From Pocillopora verrucosa (lineage: Eukaryota > Cnidaria > Anthozoa > Scleractinia > Pocilloporidae), in NCBI RefSeq assembly GCF_036669915.1, contig NC_089322.1, forward strand, positions 4,547,692 to 4,611,691: 64,000 nt of DNA, written 5' to 3'. Below are positions 1 through 8,300 of this stretch, piece by piece (within the stretch, counting starts at the first letter, position 1; the number at the start of each line of letters is the position of its first letter). Below the pieces are notes generated by a model that did not search any database, was not told where the DNA came from, and saw only the letters and a list, made by a program, of their open reading frames with translations. The position numbers and the translations under genes are program-made.

Positions 1-545
1 TCAAACTTGTAATTGATCCAATTCTCTCATTCAGGAAAGTAACTCCTCTTTGCCAGGTGTTTAATACAAAAGGCTGTGTTTTCATGATCAGTTTTAATTT
101 TGTCCCTTACCAATTTTCTTTTTTTCGGCCTTCCGGTATTTCCATATTCTGTTTACCTAAAAGTCATGATAACTGCATTATAAACCTGCAAGACTTGTGC
201 ATTTCATTTAAAATGTCAAAATAGAGTTGTGGAGTAATTGGAAACGTGCTGTTAAGAAAACAAAATGTCAAAGCTGTATTGCTGTATCCAAATAGAAAAA
301 TAGAACGGTCAAGCGAAGATCACGGAATTATTAAACTTACATTTAATATTGATGATACAGATCTGTTCACAAAGGTTTCTGTGTGTCGGGCGGTGTTTTT
401 CCATCAACAGAAAAGGGTGGGTTTAAATTTCTCTTCCTTTCTGATCTTTCTGTCTTGTTTGACTGTTTTGTCTTTAGGCAGGTAATTTATATGTTTCAGA
501 CGTTTACTGACTATACCTGATTTTGTGTCAAGATTCTCTTGACAG
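1..545 (+). promoter_or_regulatory. 5' flank and non-coding first exon of U1
   Basis: This block recurs upstream of every type I unit (about 7.7-8.3, 13.6-14.2, 23.5-23.9 and 59.6-60.2 kb). A likely 5' UTR exon ends at 416 before the donor gtgggt at 417. The acceptor of the next exon (cttgacag) ends at 545, directly before the ATG. The equivalent donor is a better consensus in type II (gtaagt at 4499, 12181, 33107) and in U12 (gtgagt at 44187), which supports a real intron of about 130 nt here. No TATA box is obvious and the transcription start cannot be placed. Confidence 0.5.
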
Positions 546-2895
546 ATGTTACTTCAAATCGAGTACCGATTTGCAATCGTCTTGTTCTTAGCGGCAAAGA
601 CAGCTGAAGGAGCCGAAAATGGTGTTTTCTTTCAAATCAAAGAAAATATATTTTTCAGCTTTGGAGAAGAAAGCCTTTTGTGGTCGGGAACGGGTTCTTT
701 GCTTTCCTGTTCTGTTTTGTGTATGAGGCAAGCCTCTTGCAGAAGTGTAAACTTTCTGGAAAACGCCGGACTTTGTTATTTTCTTCGTGACGAAGTGCAA
801 ACAAATTCAGCAACTGGGCGGCTTTTAGAGCGGGATGGCTCTTTCTATTTAAAAAAGGTATTTCACGTTGATTTTTTCACATGTTATAGTTTTCGGATGA
901 CAACTTGCGTTCATTTTAGCATTGTCACGACCCAGAAAACCGTTGCTCGATCTTTCCCATCAGAGGGAAGACTTTTCACAGCAAAACTGATTACTGTTTC
1001 CATCGTTTCAAGAGACAAAAACTCTAAAAAATTTAATTTCAGTCAAAAAAAAAAATTAAGAAAAAGACCAGAGCGTTTAATTCATAGCGCGCCGAAGTAA
1101 TTAAAAATGGAAAGTATTAAAACGCATGAATATTCTTAAAGAGCAGCATAATCAATGGAGATACGCGTTAAAGAAAGTAGTTTGGTTTTATCAGCTGAGT
1201 TGATAATGTTAATTGGCCGCCTTCGAGAGATTTTAGAGCTGACGTCTCGAGCCATGGCCCTCCTTCAGCTTCAGAAATGTTGGCCAATTTACATTATCAG
1301 TTGATAAATCAAATTATCTTGTTATAAACCCCACCGACTTAACACCACCGCTTCTTTCGAAAATTACCCCTTTAGTTAAAAAATGGAGATGACAAGACCA
1401 ATTACCAGAAGTTCATTTTATAATAAAGCTTATCATCCAAAGCACATAAATTGTTCAGTTATAAGCTGAAGCCACCAACAACTGAGAGCACACTATTAAT
1501 ACCCAATGAGCCTTCAAGAACTTTGTACGCATACATGCACGAGGTATGGGTATTAACTGATATGTATTGTTTGACTCCTATGCAGGTTGACCTCCTAGGA
1601 ATAACCGCTTTAACCCAAGGTGAGAGCGGAAGATTAGTGTTGATATTGGTAACTAAGAGACGCATTTAAACTGTTATATTTAACTCCATTCAGCCTATCG
1701 TTAGTATGCATATTCTACAGGCATACTGGTCTCTATACATTTCCTAAGGTACTGAAAAATAATTTGTTTATCGATCAAGAGCTTCGTTAGTTGGTGATCA
1801 TTTCCTTTATTTTCGTGATTCTGATTCAGGGGTGATTTTGTAATGAAAATTAGATGCCAGTCACTTACAGGGGTCAAATGATAAATGAACAATCGATAGC
1901 AGTTTTTTTAGCTTTAATACCGCAGAAAAACATGACGCAAAAACTCGGAAGTTGGACATTGCATGGTTTTGAAAGACTGTGATCGTGATATCAAAATTGT
2001 GATTTCGTAATAAAGTTGGCAAACATCAAAAATTTTAAAACTGAGTAATGCTTCCTTGAATTATCGTTGAATGGTCAGATCGATGAGCAGGTGAGGGAAT
2101 AAGAACTAGATGATGAATTAGGAACAGAGAACTGGTCTTCAATACAGAAATCTTTACAAAACCAGTTTTAATCATTAAAAGAACCTGTAAAAACTTTGTG
2201 ATCCAATAGGTCAAACCATTCCTTCGCACTCAGATTCAACCCAGCATTCAGTAGTAGGTCACTCATGCCAGACCCTCCACAGGAAGAATCCTACTTCAAA
2301 CTCTGGTGTCTATTGGATTGATCCTTTTGGTGGATCTCGGGTCAACGCTTTCAAGGCTTACTGTGATATGGAGACTGATGGAGGAGGCTGGACACTAGTA
2401 TGGAGCTATTCCTTTACTAATTACAGTCATTTTAACGATAAATCGAATGCGATCACTCCGAGGCCAAATTGGCCTGTGAGATCTGAAGTAGATGTTCCTA
2501 TCTCCACGACTCCTCCATTAAATGAAACAGACTACAAAGCCATGAACTTTTCACTCTGGAAACAACTCGGCAGACAGGTGCTCATTAAGAGCAACATAAA
2601 CAACTGGCTGGTGTGTGATCCGGGAAGTGGCAGCTTGGTTGATTGGCAGGAAGGTGATGTCAACTGTACTATCATCAAACAGGTGACTGATCCAAGTTAC
2701 GAGGTGGTCCCTTCCAAATTTTCAACATTCCAAAATGGGTATGGACCGCTGTTCTCTTTGAGTAACTTTTATTACTATTTTGACGGTTACACAGGAAAGC
2801 ATCGGCCGACCCATGATCCTCTGGGAACAAATAGTCCCAACCAAAAGAAAAATGTTCCTGATCCACATGGCAACATTTTTATTCGTGCCGAGTAG
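546..2895 (+). CDS. U1: secreted PAN/Apple-like + fibrinogen-like-start protein (type I), intact
   Basis: Exons are A 546-857, B 1586-1619 and C 2210-2895; the spliced length is 1032 nt, or 343 aa. Exon A gives a hydrophobic signal peptide (about residues 1-22) and a PAN/Apple-like core with Cys55, Cys59, Cys65 and Cys77. Exon B encodes an 11-residue linker. Exon C carries SCQTL (Cys135), SGVYWIDP, AYCDMETDGGGW (Cys167; GGGW 173-176) and ends HGNIFIRAE. The first part resembles the N-terminal subdomain of fibrinogen-related domains; the rest does not match the usual fibrinogen fold signature (seen). Sequons NYS, NET and NCT suggest glycosylation. The ATG was chosen because a conserved acceptor abuts it in all units. 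Donors gtattt and gtgaga and acceptors tgcag and aatag are canonical. A role in extracellular recognition, adhesion or matrix is inference. Coral skeletal organic matrix proteins with a similar look exist (recollection, unverified). Confidence 0.8.
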
Positions 2896-3332
2896 CAAAG
2901 ACATAATAACAAACTCTTGCACACAAATACTTCAAAAGGTGATTAAAACTTGATTGCATTACCCGGAAAATCATTACATTACCTGGCAAACAATTGACGA
3001 AAATTAATCAGCGTATCAGCTAGATGGTGTCATTCTGATAGAGCTCTTAACTCCTCCAACTTGTTTTCAATGAAAAAGCATTGCTACTGCAAAGAAGAAT
3101 TTCGGATCAGATTTTGGAAGCTGAAGGTTCACGCTTGATTCGCTCTTATGAGATGAGCACGAGCGAGATCTCCTACTTTGCGGAACACTCTATAGAGAGC
3201 ACCCGTTCCTGAAAGACTGTACAGTTAACACTCTAAACGTTAAAATTGATGTTAATCTGCACAGAATATCTATTACACAATCACTCCATTAAACATGTTT
3301 AGAACTACAGTTTGCAATGTAAACCTTAGACT
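2896..3332. other. 3' flank of type I unit
   Basis: Non-coding sequence downstream of U1, shared with U3, U8, U10 and U17 (for example 29.7-30.18 kb). It probably holds the 3' UTR, but no clear AATAAA lies just after the stop. Nothing else is recognised. Confidence 0.4.
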
Positions 3333-3540
3333 ACTCAACAACTGTAGGCTTGATGGGGGAGGGGTAGGGAGCACCTCTACATTTGACCTAAGAGAGTTTC
3401 ATTCGACAGCTTTAGGTTTGATGGGGGAGGGGTAGGGAGCACCTCTACATTTGACCTAAGAGAGTTTGACTCAACAGCTTTAGGCTTGATGGGGGAGGGG
3501 TAGGGAGCACCTCTACATTTGACTCAATAGAGTTTTCCTT
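3333..3540. repeat. 68-bp minisatellite, three copies
   Basis: Three tandem copies are centred on the G-rich tgatgggggaggggtaggga (starts at 3351, 3419 and 3487, an exact 68-bp period), each followed by gcacctctacatttgacc. Two-copy versions follow U3, U8, U10 and U17, so the repeat is a fixed part of the type I downstream flank and its copy number changes. Confidence 0.9.
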
Positions 3541-4614
3541 GCCCAACAGGATTTGGTAATCATTTTGGGCCTCACAAAGGGTATGAACCAAAGGGTATGT
3601 AGGTTCCTCATCCAGCGTCTTAAGCAGCTAGAACGAGTTGCTGTATCACGAGTCTAAACTGACTTGTTTTCTGCCTACTGATAAAATCGCGAGAACATAG
3701 AACAAAAAGGTAAGTAAACATTACTCATCTTCTCACCGGCACACAAAGCGGATTTAAGGAATCAAAGGTTAAAAAGATGCGTGAGAGACAATTTAGTTCG
3801 AGCTTGAAAAAGTCATTACATATATATTACTAAATTTAATAAATGCAACATACAAATTTAAAGGAAACATCAGATTGAAAGGACTGCTTACTGAATAGCC
3901 GATGATATTTGAATATATTTCAATATTCTAAACGAAATTTCGAGTTTTAAAAGCATTATTTCTGCGAATATACTCAGTAAATTTGACTTAAATCTTCAAA
4001 ATGTCTATCTCTGGGACGAGGCTGTTCCATCTGTCTTAAATGTTTACGAGGTCTGATGGCGACTCTGTTTTAGCCGGACAGAAATTAAGTTTTTCATTCT
4101 TACAGTTTGCACTCACAAAACCAGTTATTCCATGCCAGATATCTAATAGAATAGAACTTTTAATCTAGATTAAATAGTTTTCTTCTTTTTTTTAGATGAA
4201 ATAGCACATTGTAGCCTTTTCAGTGATTCCTCTTTCTGTTTGTCTAGACGTTATGACGATTGCATTAAAAACCTGCAGGACTTGCGATTTTCATTTAAAT
4301 GTCATAATAGAGTTGTGGAGTAATTGAAAATGTATTGTTAGAAAACAAAATGTCAAAGCTATATTGCGCTACTCAAACAGAAAAATACACTTTCAGACGA
4401 AGATTACAGAATCAGCACATTTACAATTAATACTAACGATGCAGATCTATTCAGAAAGGTTTCTGACAGTCGTGCGGTGTTTTTCATAAACGAAAAGCGT
4501 AAGTAAATATTCCTTACCTTCCTGAAATTTTTACCCTTTTCTCAACAAGTAGGCAATTTTTATGTTTCATACGTTTACTAAATAAAAATATTTTTCGTAA
4601 GATTCTCTTGACAG
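3541..4614 (+). promoter_or_regulatory. Upstream region of type II unit U2
   Basis: This is homologous to 11.24-12.30 kb (U4) and 32.2-33.2 kb (U9). A 5' UTR exon ends at 4498 with donor gtaagt at 4499, and the acceptor abuts the ATG at 4615. A direct 10-bp repeat aaagggtatg (about 3579 and 3593, separated by 4 bp) lies exactly where a retrotransposon sits in other copies (30364 and 40726). Confidence 0.5.
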
Positions 4615-5322
4615 ATGTTATTTCAAGTCGTGTATGGAATTGCTTTCGTCTTGTTCTTGACAAAGACGACAACTGAAGGATCCGAACATGGCGTTTACTT
4701 CCAAATCAAAGAAAACAGCTTTTTCGGTTTCAGTGAGGAAAGTCTTGTTTGGTCTGGAAAAGCTGACTCTTTGCTTTCCTGCTCTGTTTTGAGTTGGCGG
4801 GAAACTTCTTGCAGACGAGCAAACTTTTTAGAAAACCAAAGACTTTGTCACCTTCTTCGCGGCGAAATGCAAACAAGTTCAGCAGCTGGGCATCTTTACC
4901 AGCGAGATGGTTCTATATATTTAACAAAGGTATTTGCCACTGATGACAAGTTGCGCGGTGCTTTGCCATTAAAAAAAAAGGGCGAATTAAAATTCCCTTT
5001 CTGGATTGTTTTACAATTTTCTCAACAAGAAGGCAATTTATATGTTTCACACGTTTACTAAAGAAAAGAATTTGTCGTGAAATTCTCTTGACAGATGTTA
5101 TTTCAAGTCGAGTACCGATTTGCATTGGTCTTTGTTCTTAGCGGCAAATATTGACAAACAGAAGTTTGTTGTAACATCAAGTTTTGTATCCAGAGGCACA
5201 TAAAATGTTCCCTTGGAGGTGCAGGCCACCGATAAATATGAGCACATTTATTAATCATTATAGTATGCATTGTTTAACTCCAATACAGGTCGAACTCCCA
5301 GAAAGAACCGACTCACCCCAAG
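4615..5322 (+). pseudogene. U2: type II gene 5' half, no usable exon C
   Basis: Exon A is intact (4615-4929, 105 codons; signal peptide and four-Cys PAN-like core of the type II form with EHGV and FFGFSEES). Exon B is intact (5289-5322). Between them is a second truncated copy of the beginning of exon A with its acceptor (about 5080-5150), a recombination scar also present in U16 (57.6 kb). After exon B the gene runs into a Penelope-like element, and only relics of exon C remain (6.36-6.9 kb). A complete protein is unlikely. Confidence 0.7.
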
Positions 5323-5403
5323 GTGAAAGCCACAAATTCTTATTAATATAGGCAACTAGAGCACAAAGGTAAACGAAATTGGAACTTTCTCAAATCCAAA
5401 GAA

Positions 5404-5970
5404 AGATTATCACTCATCTTCAACAAGCCACCTTTAGTAGCCTACCGACGACCGAAAAGTCTACGAGACAGACTTGTTCGTTCAAGATTTGTAAATGAAA
5501 CACCTCAGAATTTGATACCAAAGGGATGTAGAGCATGTGAAAGAACGAAGTGTAGTTGGTGTAAAAAGATCAACCAGACCACAACTTTCACCAGTCCCAA
5601 TAACAACAAGACCTATACCATATTTCATACAGTGGACTGCCAATCGTCATGGATCATTTACATAATCGAGTGCAACATTTGCAAACTTCAATACATTGGC
5701 AAAAGCGAAACTGCATTTAACCTGCGGTTAAACAATCACAGAAACCATATTAAAAAGGGAGTGAGTAGCTGCGAACTCACGGAACACTTTTTACATAACA
5801 AACGAACTCACGACTTTAACAATAATGTTACCATAACCATTATAGAGCAAATCCGAAAAGATCATTTAGAGACTGACAAAAAGAAAGAAGTCCTTAGAGA
5901 AAGAGAGATTTTTTGGCAAAGAACATTAAACTCCTTTCAGCCATATGGACTAAACAAAAGAACTGGATAA
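5404..5970 (+). CDS. GIY-YIG endonuclease C-terminus of Penelope-like element (partial)
   Basis: One open frame of about 188 codons up to the TAA at 5968-5970. It begins with the FNKPPLVAYRRPKSLRD-type segment that follows the reverse transcriptase in these elements, then a Cys-rich linker (CRACERTKCSWC), then the GIY-YIG core (WIIYIIECNICKLQYIGKSE) followed by NLRLNNHR and a conserved-looking Glu/Arg region (LREREIFW). In intact elements this domain nicks target DNA for reverse transcription (family knowledge). The frame is free of stops, so the copy may be young, but without the reverse transcriptase it is not autonomous. There is no own start; the frame enters from the truncated 5' side. 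Confidence 0.8.
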   Translation, partial: RLSLIFNKPPLVAYRRPKSLRDRLVRSRFVNETPQNLIPKGCRACERTKCSWCKKINQTTTFTSPNNNKTYTIFHTVDCQSSWIIYIIECNICKLQYIGKSETAFNLRLNNHRNHIKKGVSSCELTEHFLHNKRTHDFNNNVTITIIEQIRKDHLETDKKKEVLREREIFWQRTLNSFQPYGLNKRTG

Positions 5971-6166
5971 AGCTTTTACGCGAAAACCTTTATAAAGTTT
6001 TAGGTACATAAATTGTTTATAACATACGTTATAAAGGTTTTAAAACTGTTAACCAATTAGAAACACTAATTGTTTACGAGAGATTTTACTCAGCATTTAA
6101 TTAAGCAACATGCACTGTACTACGTCACACAATTAACCAATTACGACTCTGTAACAATTGCATGTT

Positions 6167-6208
6167 AAGGCCCCTGAGGAAGGCAAATGCCGAAACGCGT
6201 CGGGTCTT
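6167..6208 (+). ncRNA. Hammerhead-ribozyme-like motif of Penelope-like element
   Basis: The core CTGAGGA (6174-6180) and GAAA (6192-6195) match the hammerhead consensus CUGANGA and GAAA. Stem I pairs 6167-6173 with 6202-6208 (7 bp, one G-U). Stem II is GGC/GCC (6182-6184 with 6189-6191) with loop AAAT and one extra A at 6181. Stem III is 2 bp (A6195-T6200, C6196-G6199). The predicted cleavage site is after C6201. Penelope-like elements are known to carry hammerheads with very short stem III. Activity is inference; the extra A in stem II is a weak point. Confidence 0.65.
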
Positions 6209-6248
6209 GAATAAAGCGTTGAAAACGGAAGCACATTCTCCATTGTGC

Positions 6249-6252
<4 letters not shown>

Positions 6253-6279
<27 letters not shown>
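6253..6279. repeat. (TA)n microsatellite
   Basis: A pure TA run at the junction between the retroelement 3' end and an exon C relic. A paralogous run lies at 58491-58521 before the same relic. Confidence 0.95.
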
Positions 6280-6283
<4 letters not shown>

Positions 6284-6284
<1 letters not shown>

Positions 6285-6880
6285 TAGTCACTTGGTGATC
6301 TTCTCCAAGTTTTCACTGCACCAACAGAATCGGACCACTGTCCTATTTGACTGAACGCTCGCATAGCTTTTATTACTATTTTGACGGTTACACAGGGAAG
6401 CATTGGTCTACCCATGATCCTATGGGAAGAACAGAGCCAAACCAAAAGAAAAATGTTGTTGATCCACACGGTAACATTTTTATTCGAGCCGAGTGGCAAA
6501 GACATAGTAATAAAACCACACATAGATCTTTCAGAGGTGATTGAATTCTTAAAATCATTGCATCCGAGAACTGGCAGCTTGGCTGATTGGAGGGAAGATG
6601 ACATCAGCTGTCATGTCATCAAGCACGTGACTGACACGTGGAAAGATACACCGGCATCTTTATTTTTTGAACGGATAGTAAGCTGTGGACCGATTTTCTA
6701 AGCCGTCAACCCGTACTATTATTTTCGTATCAAGAAAAGCGGATCGGACTAAAGTTGAGCAGCTTTGTTTTAAGACTAACAATGACCGTATATGGCTACT
6801 TTGGAACAATGGCGGGTTAACGGTTCCACAGGGTGTAACTGGCTTGTCCATGATCAGAGAGCATTTCATTTGTTAAATTA
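6284..6880 (+). pseudogene. Exon C relics of U2
   Basis: Two pieces. At 6360-6500 the end of exon C is readable (SFYYYFDGYTG...HGNIFIRAE), but the stop codon TAG has become TGG. At 6570-6870 lies a fragment of a divergent exon C subfamily (SLADWREDDISC, TCKD/TWKDTPAS) with stops and frameshifts. The same second fragment recurs at 22.93-23.24 and 36.5-36.73 kb. Confidence 0.75.
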
Positions 6881-7680
6881 GTCTATGAAAGTTAGTTGCT
6901 CTGTAATGAGCACCGGTTCCCGTTATCCGTATATTTCTTATAGCACATTTACTCAGGGAAGGGTATACAAAACAGTCAAAAGGAAAATTCAAGTAAAACA
7001 AATTCATATTACTTGATTAGTTTTTCTTGCTAAAACAGCTGGTAAAGACACAGAGAATGCCCAACTATTTTAATAAATCAGCTGCAGTACCAAGATAGTA
7101 CATTCTCTTGAAAATACTGTCAAATAAAATAATTATCATAATTTGATTAAATTGATTTATGTGGATAAAACGTTGTCTTGTATTGTCAATAACGCGAACC
7201 TTTTCGTTATCGCGAACTTTAAGTCAGGTCACCACAGATTCTCGCCTCCTCATATCCAAATCATTCATTGACGAACCTATGATTTTTTCTCATATCACAA
7301 AATTACTTGACTCTCCTCCGCAAATATTCTGACAGAACGTTACTATTTAATCAATATACTTGCTGCTCTTCCCTGAGAGAAAAGCCTTGTTTTTCGGACT
7401 GTATATCTAATTTTTATAAATTTTTGCGATGTTTTTGTTTCTACTTTATTAAGTAAAAACGAACGAATAAAAGCAAAAACAAACAAAAGACATCAAGAAA
7501 AAAAGGCAGAACGAAAATCAAAATAGAAATCATTAAAAATCACAGGGAGGGGTTCTTTCACTTTTGTAGCAAATTCTCGGCAGTATTTAGTATATTTAGC
7601 CTGCCCTTTTAGCACGTTTTATAACGGTAGCCAACAATATGCGTCATCATCAAACTTGTAATTGATCCAATTCTTTCGCC
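6881..7680. repeat. Inter-block spacer, copy 1
   Basis: A non-coding spacer separates a type II relic from the next type I unit. Homologous copies are at 12637-13270, 36731-37620 and 58800-59640. It includes an A-rich stretch around 7440-7530. No open frame or transposon hallmark was seen; it marks the duplication unit. Confidence 0.7.
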
Positions 7681-8300
7681 GAATTATGCAAGCCTTACTT
7701 TTTATTTTATGGTTTATTTCCATTCAGGAAAGTAACTCCTCTTTGCCAGGTTTTTCATACAAAAGGCTGTGTTTTCATGTTCAGTTTTAATTTTGTCTCT
7801 TACCAATTTCCTTTTTTCTTTTTTTTTAACTTTGCATTTCGAATTTTTGATTTCTTCATTGTTACATAAAAGAACTTTTTTCAGCCTTCCGGTATTTCCA
7901 TATTCTATTTACCTAAAAGTCATGATTATTGCATTATAAACCTGCAGGACTTGTGCATTTCATTTAAAATGTCAAAATAGAGTTGTGGAGTAATTGGAAA
8001 CGTGTTGTTAAGAAAACAAAATGTCAAAGCTGTATTACTATATCCAAATAGAAAAATTGACTATCACGCGAAGATCACGGAATCATTAAATTTATAATTT
8101 ATATTAACGATACAGATCTGTTCACAAAGGTTTCTGTGTGTCGTGCGGTGTTTTTCCATCAAGAGAAAAGGGTGGGTTAAAATTTCTGTAGCTTTCTGAT
8201 TTTTCTGTCTTGTTTGACTATTTTGTCTATAGGCAGGTAATTTATATGTTTCAGACGTTTACTAACTATACCTGATTTTGTCTCAAGATTCTCTTGACAG
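7681..8300 (+). promoter_or_regulatory. 5' flank and non-coding exon of U3
   Basis: Same block as 1-545. The 5' UTR exon probably ends at 8171 (donor gtgggt at 8172), and the acceptor cttgacag ends at 8300. Confidence 0.5.

Larger units (their letters stand above)
5390..6250 (+). mobile_element. Penelope-like retroelement, 3' fragment
   Basis: It contains the C-terminal GIY-YIG endonuclease reading frame, a 3' non-coding part with a hammerhead-like motif, and ends near the (TA) tract. No reverse transcriptase sequence is present, so it is 5'-truncated. The left edge is approximate and was placed where similarity to the paralogous intron of U16 stops. Confidence 0.8.

Noticed and set aside
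246..485. 79-codon open frame upstream of U1
   Set aside because: Overlaps the presumed 5' UTR exon and its intron; paralogous blocks carry stops and indels, so it is not a conserved protein.
588..800. Minus-strand open frames opposite each exon A, with matching ones opposite exon C
   Set aside because: Mirror images of real exons with the same compositional bias in every paralogue; no independent support.
1451..1669. 72-codon open frame spanning exon B (also in U10 and U17)
   Set aside because: It shares exon B's frame, but its ends lie in intron sequence; 34-nt exon B with conserved splice sites explains the coding signal.
3333..3540. CRISPR-like array
   Set aside because: The repeats are contiguous 68-bp minisatellite units without unique spacers, and the genome is eukaryotic.
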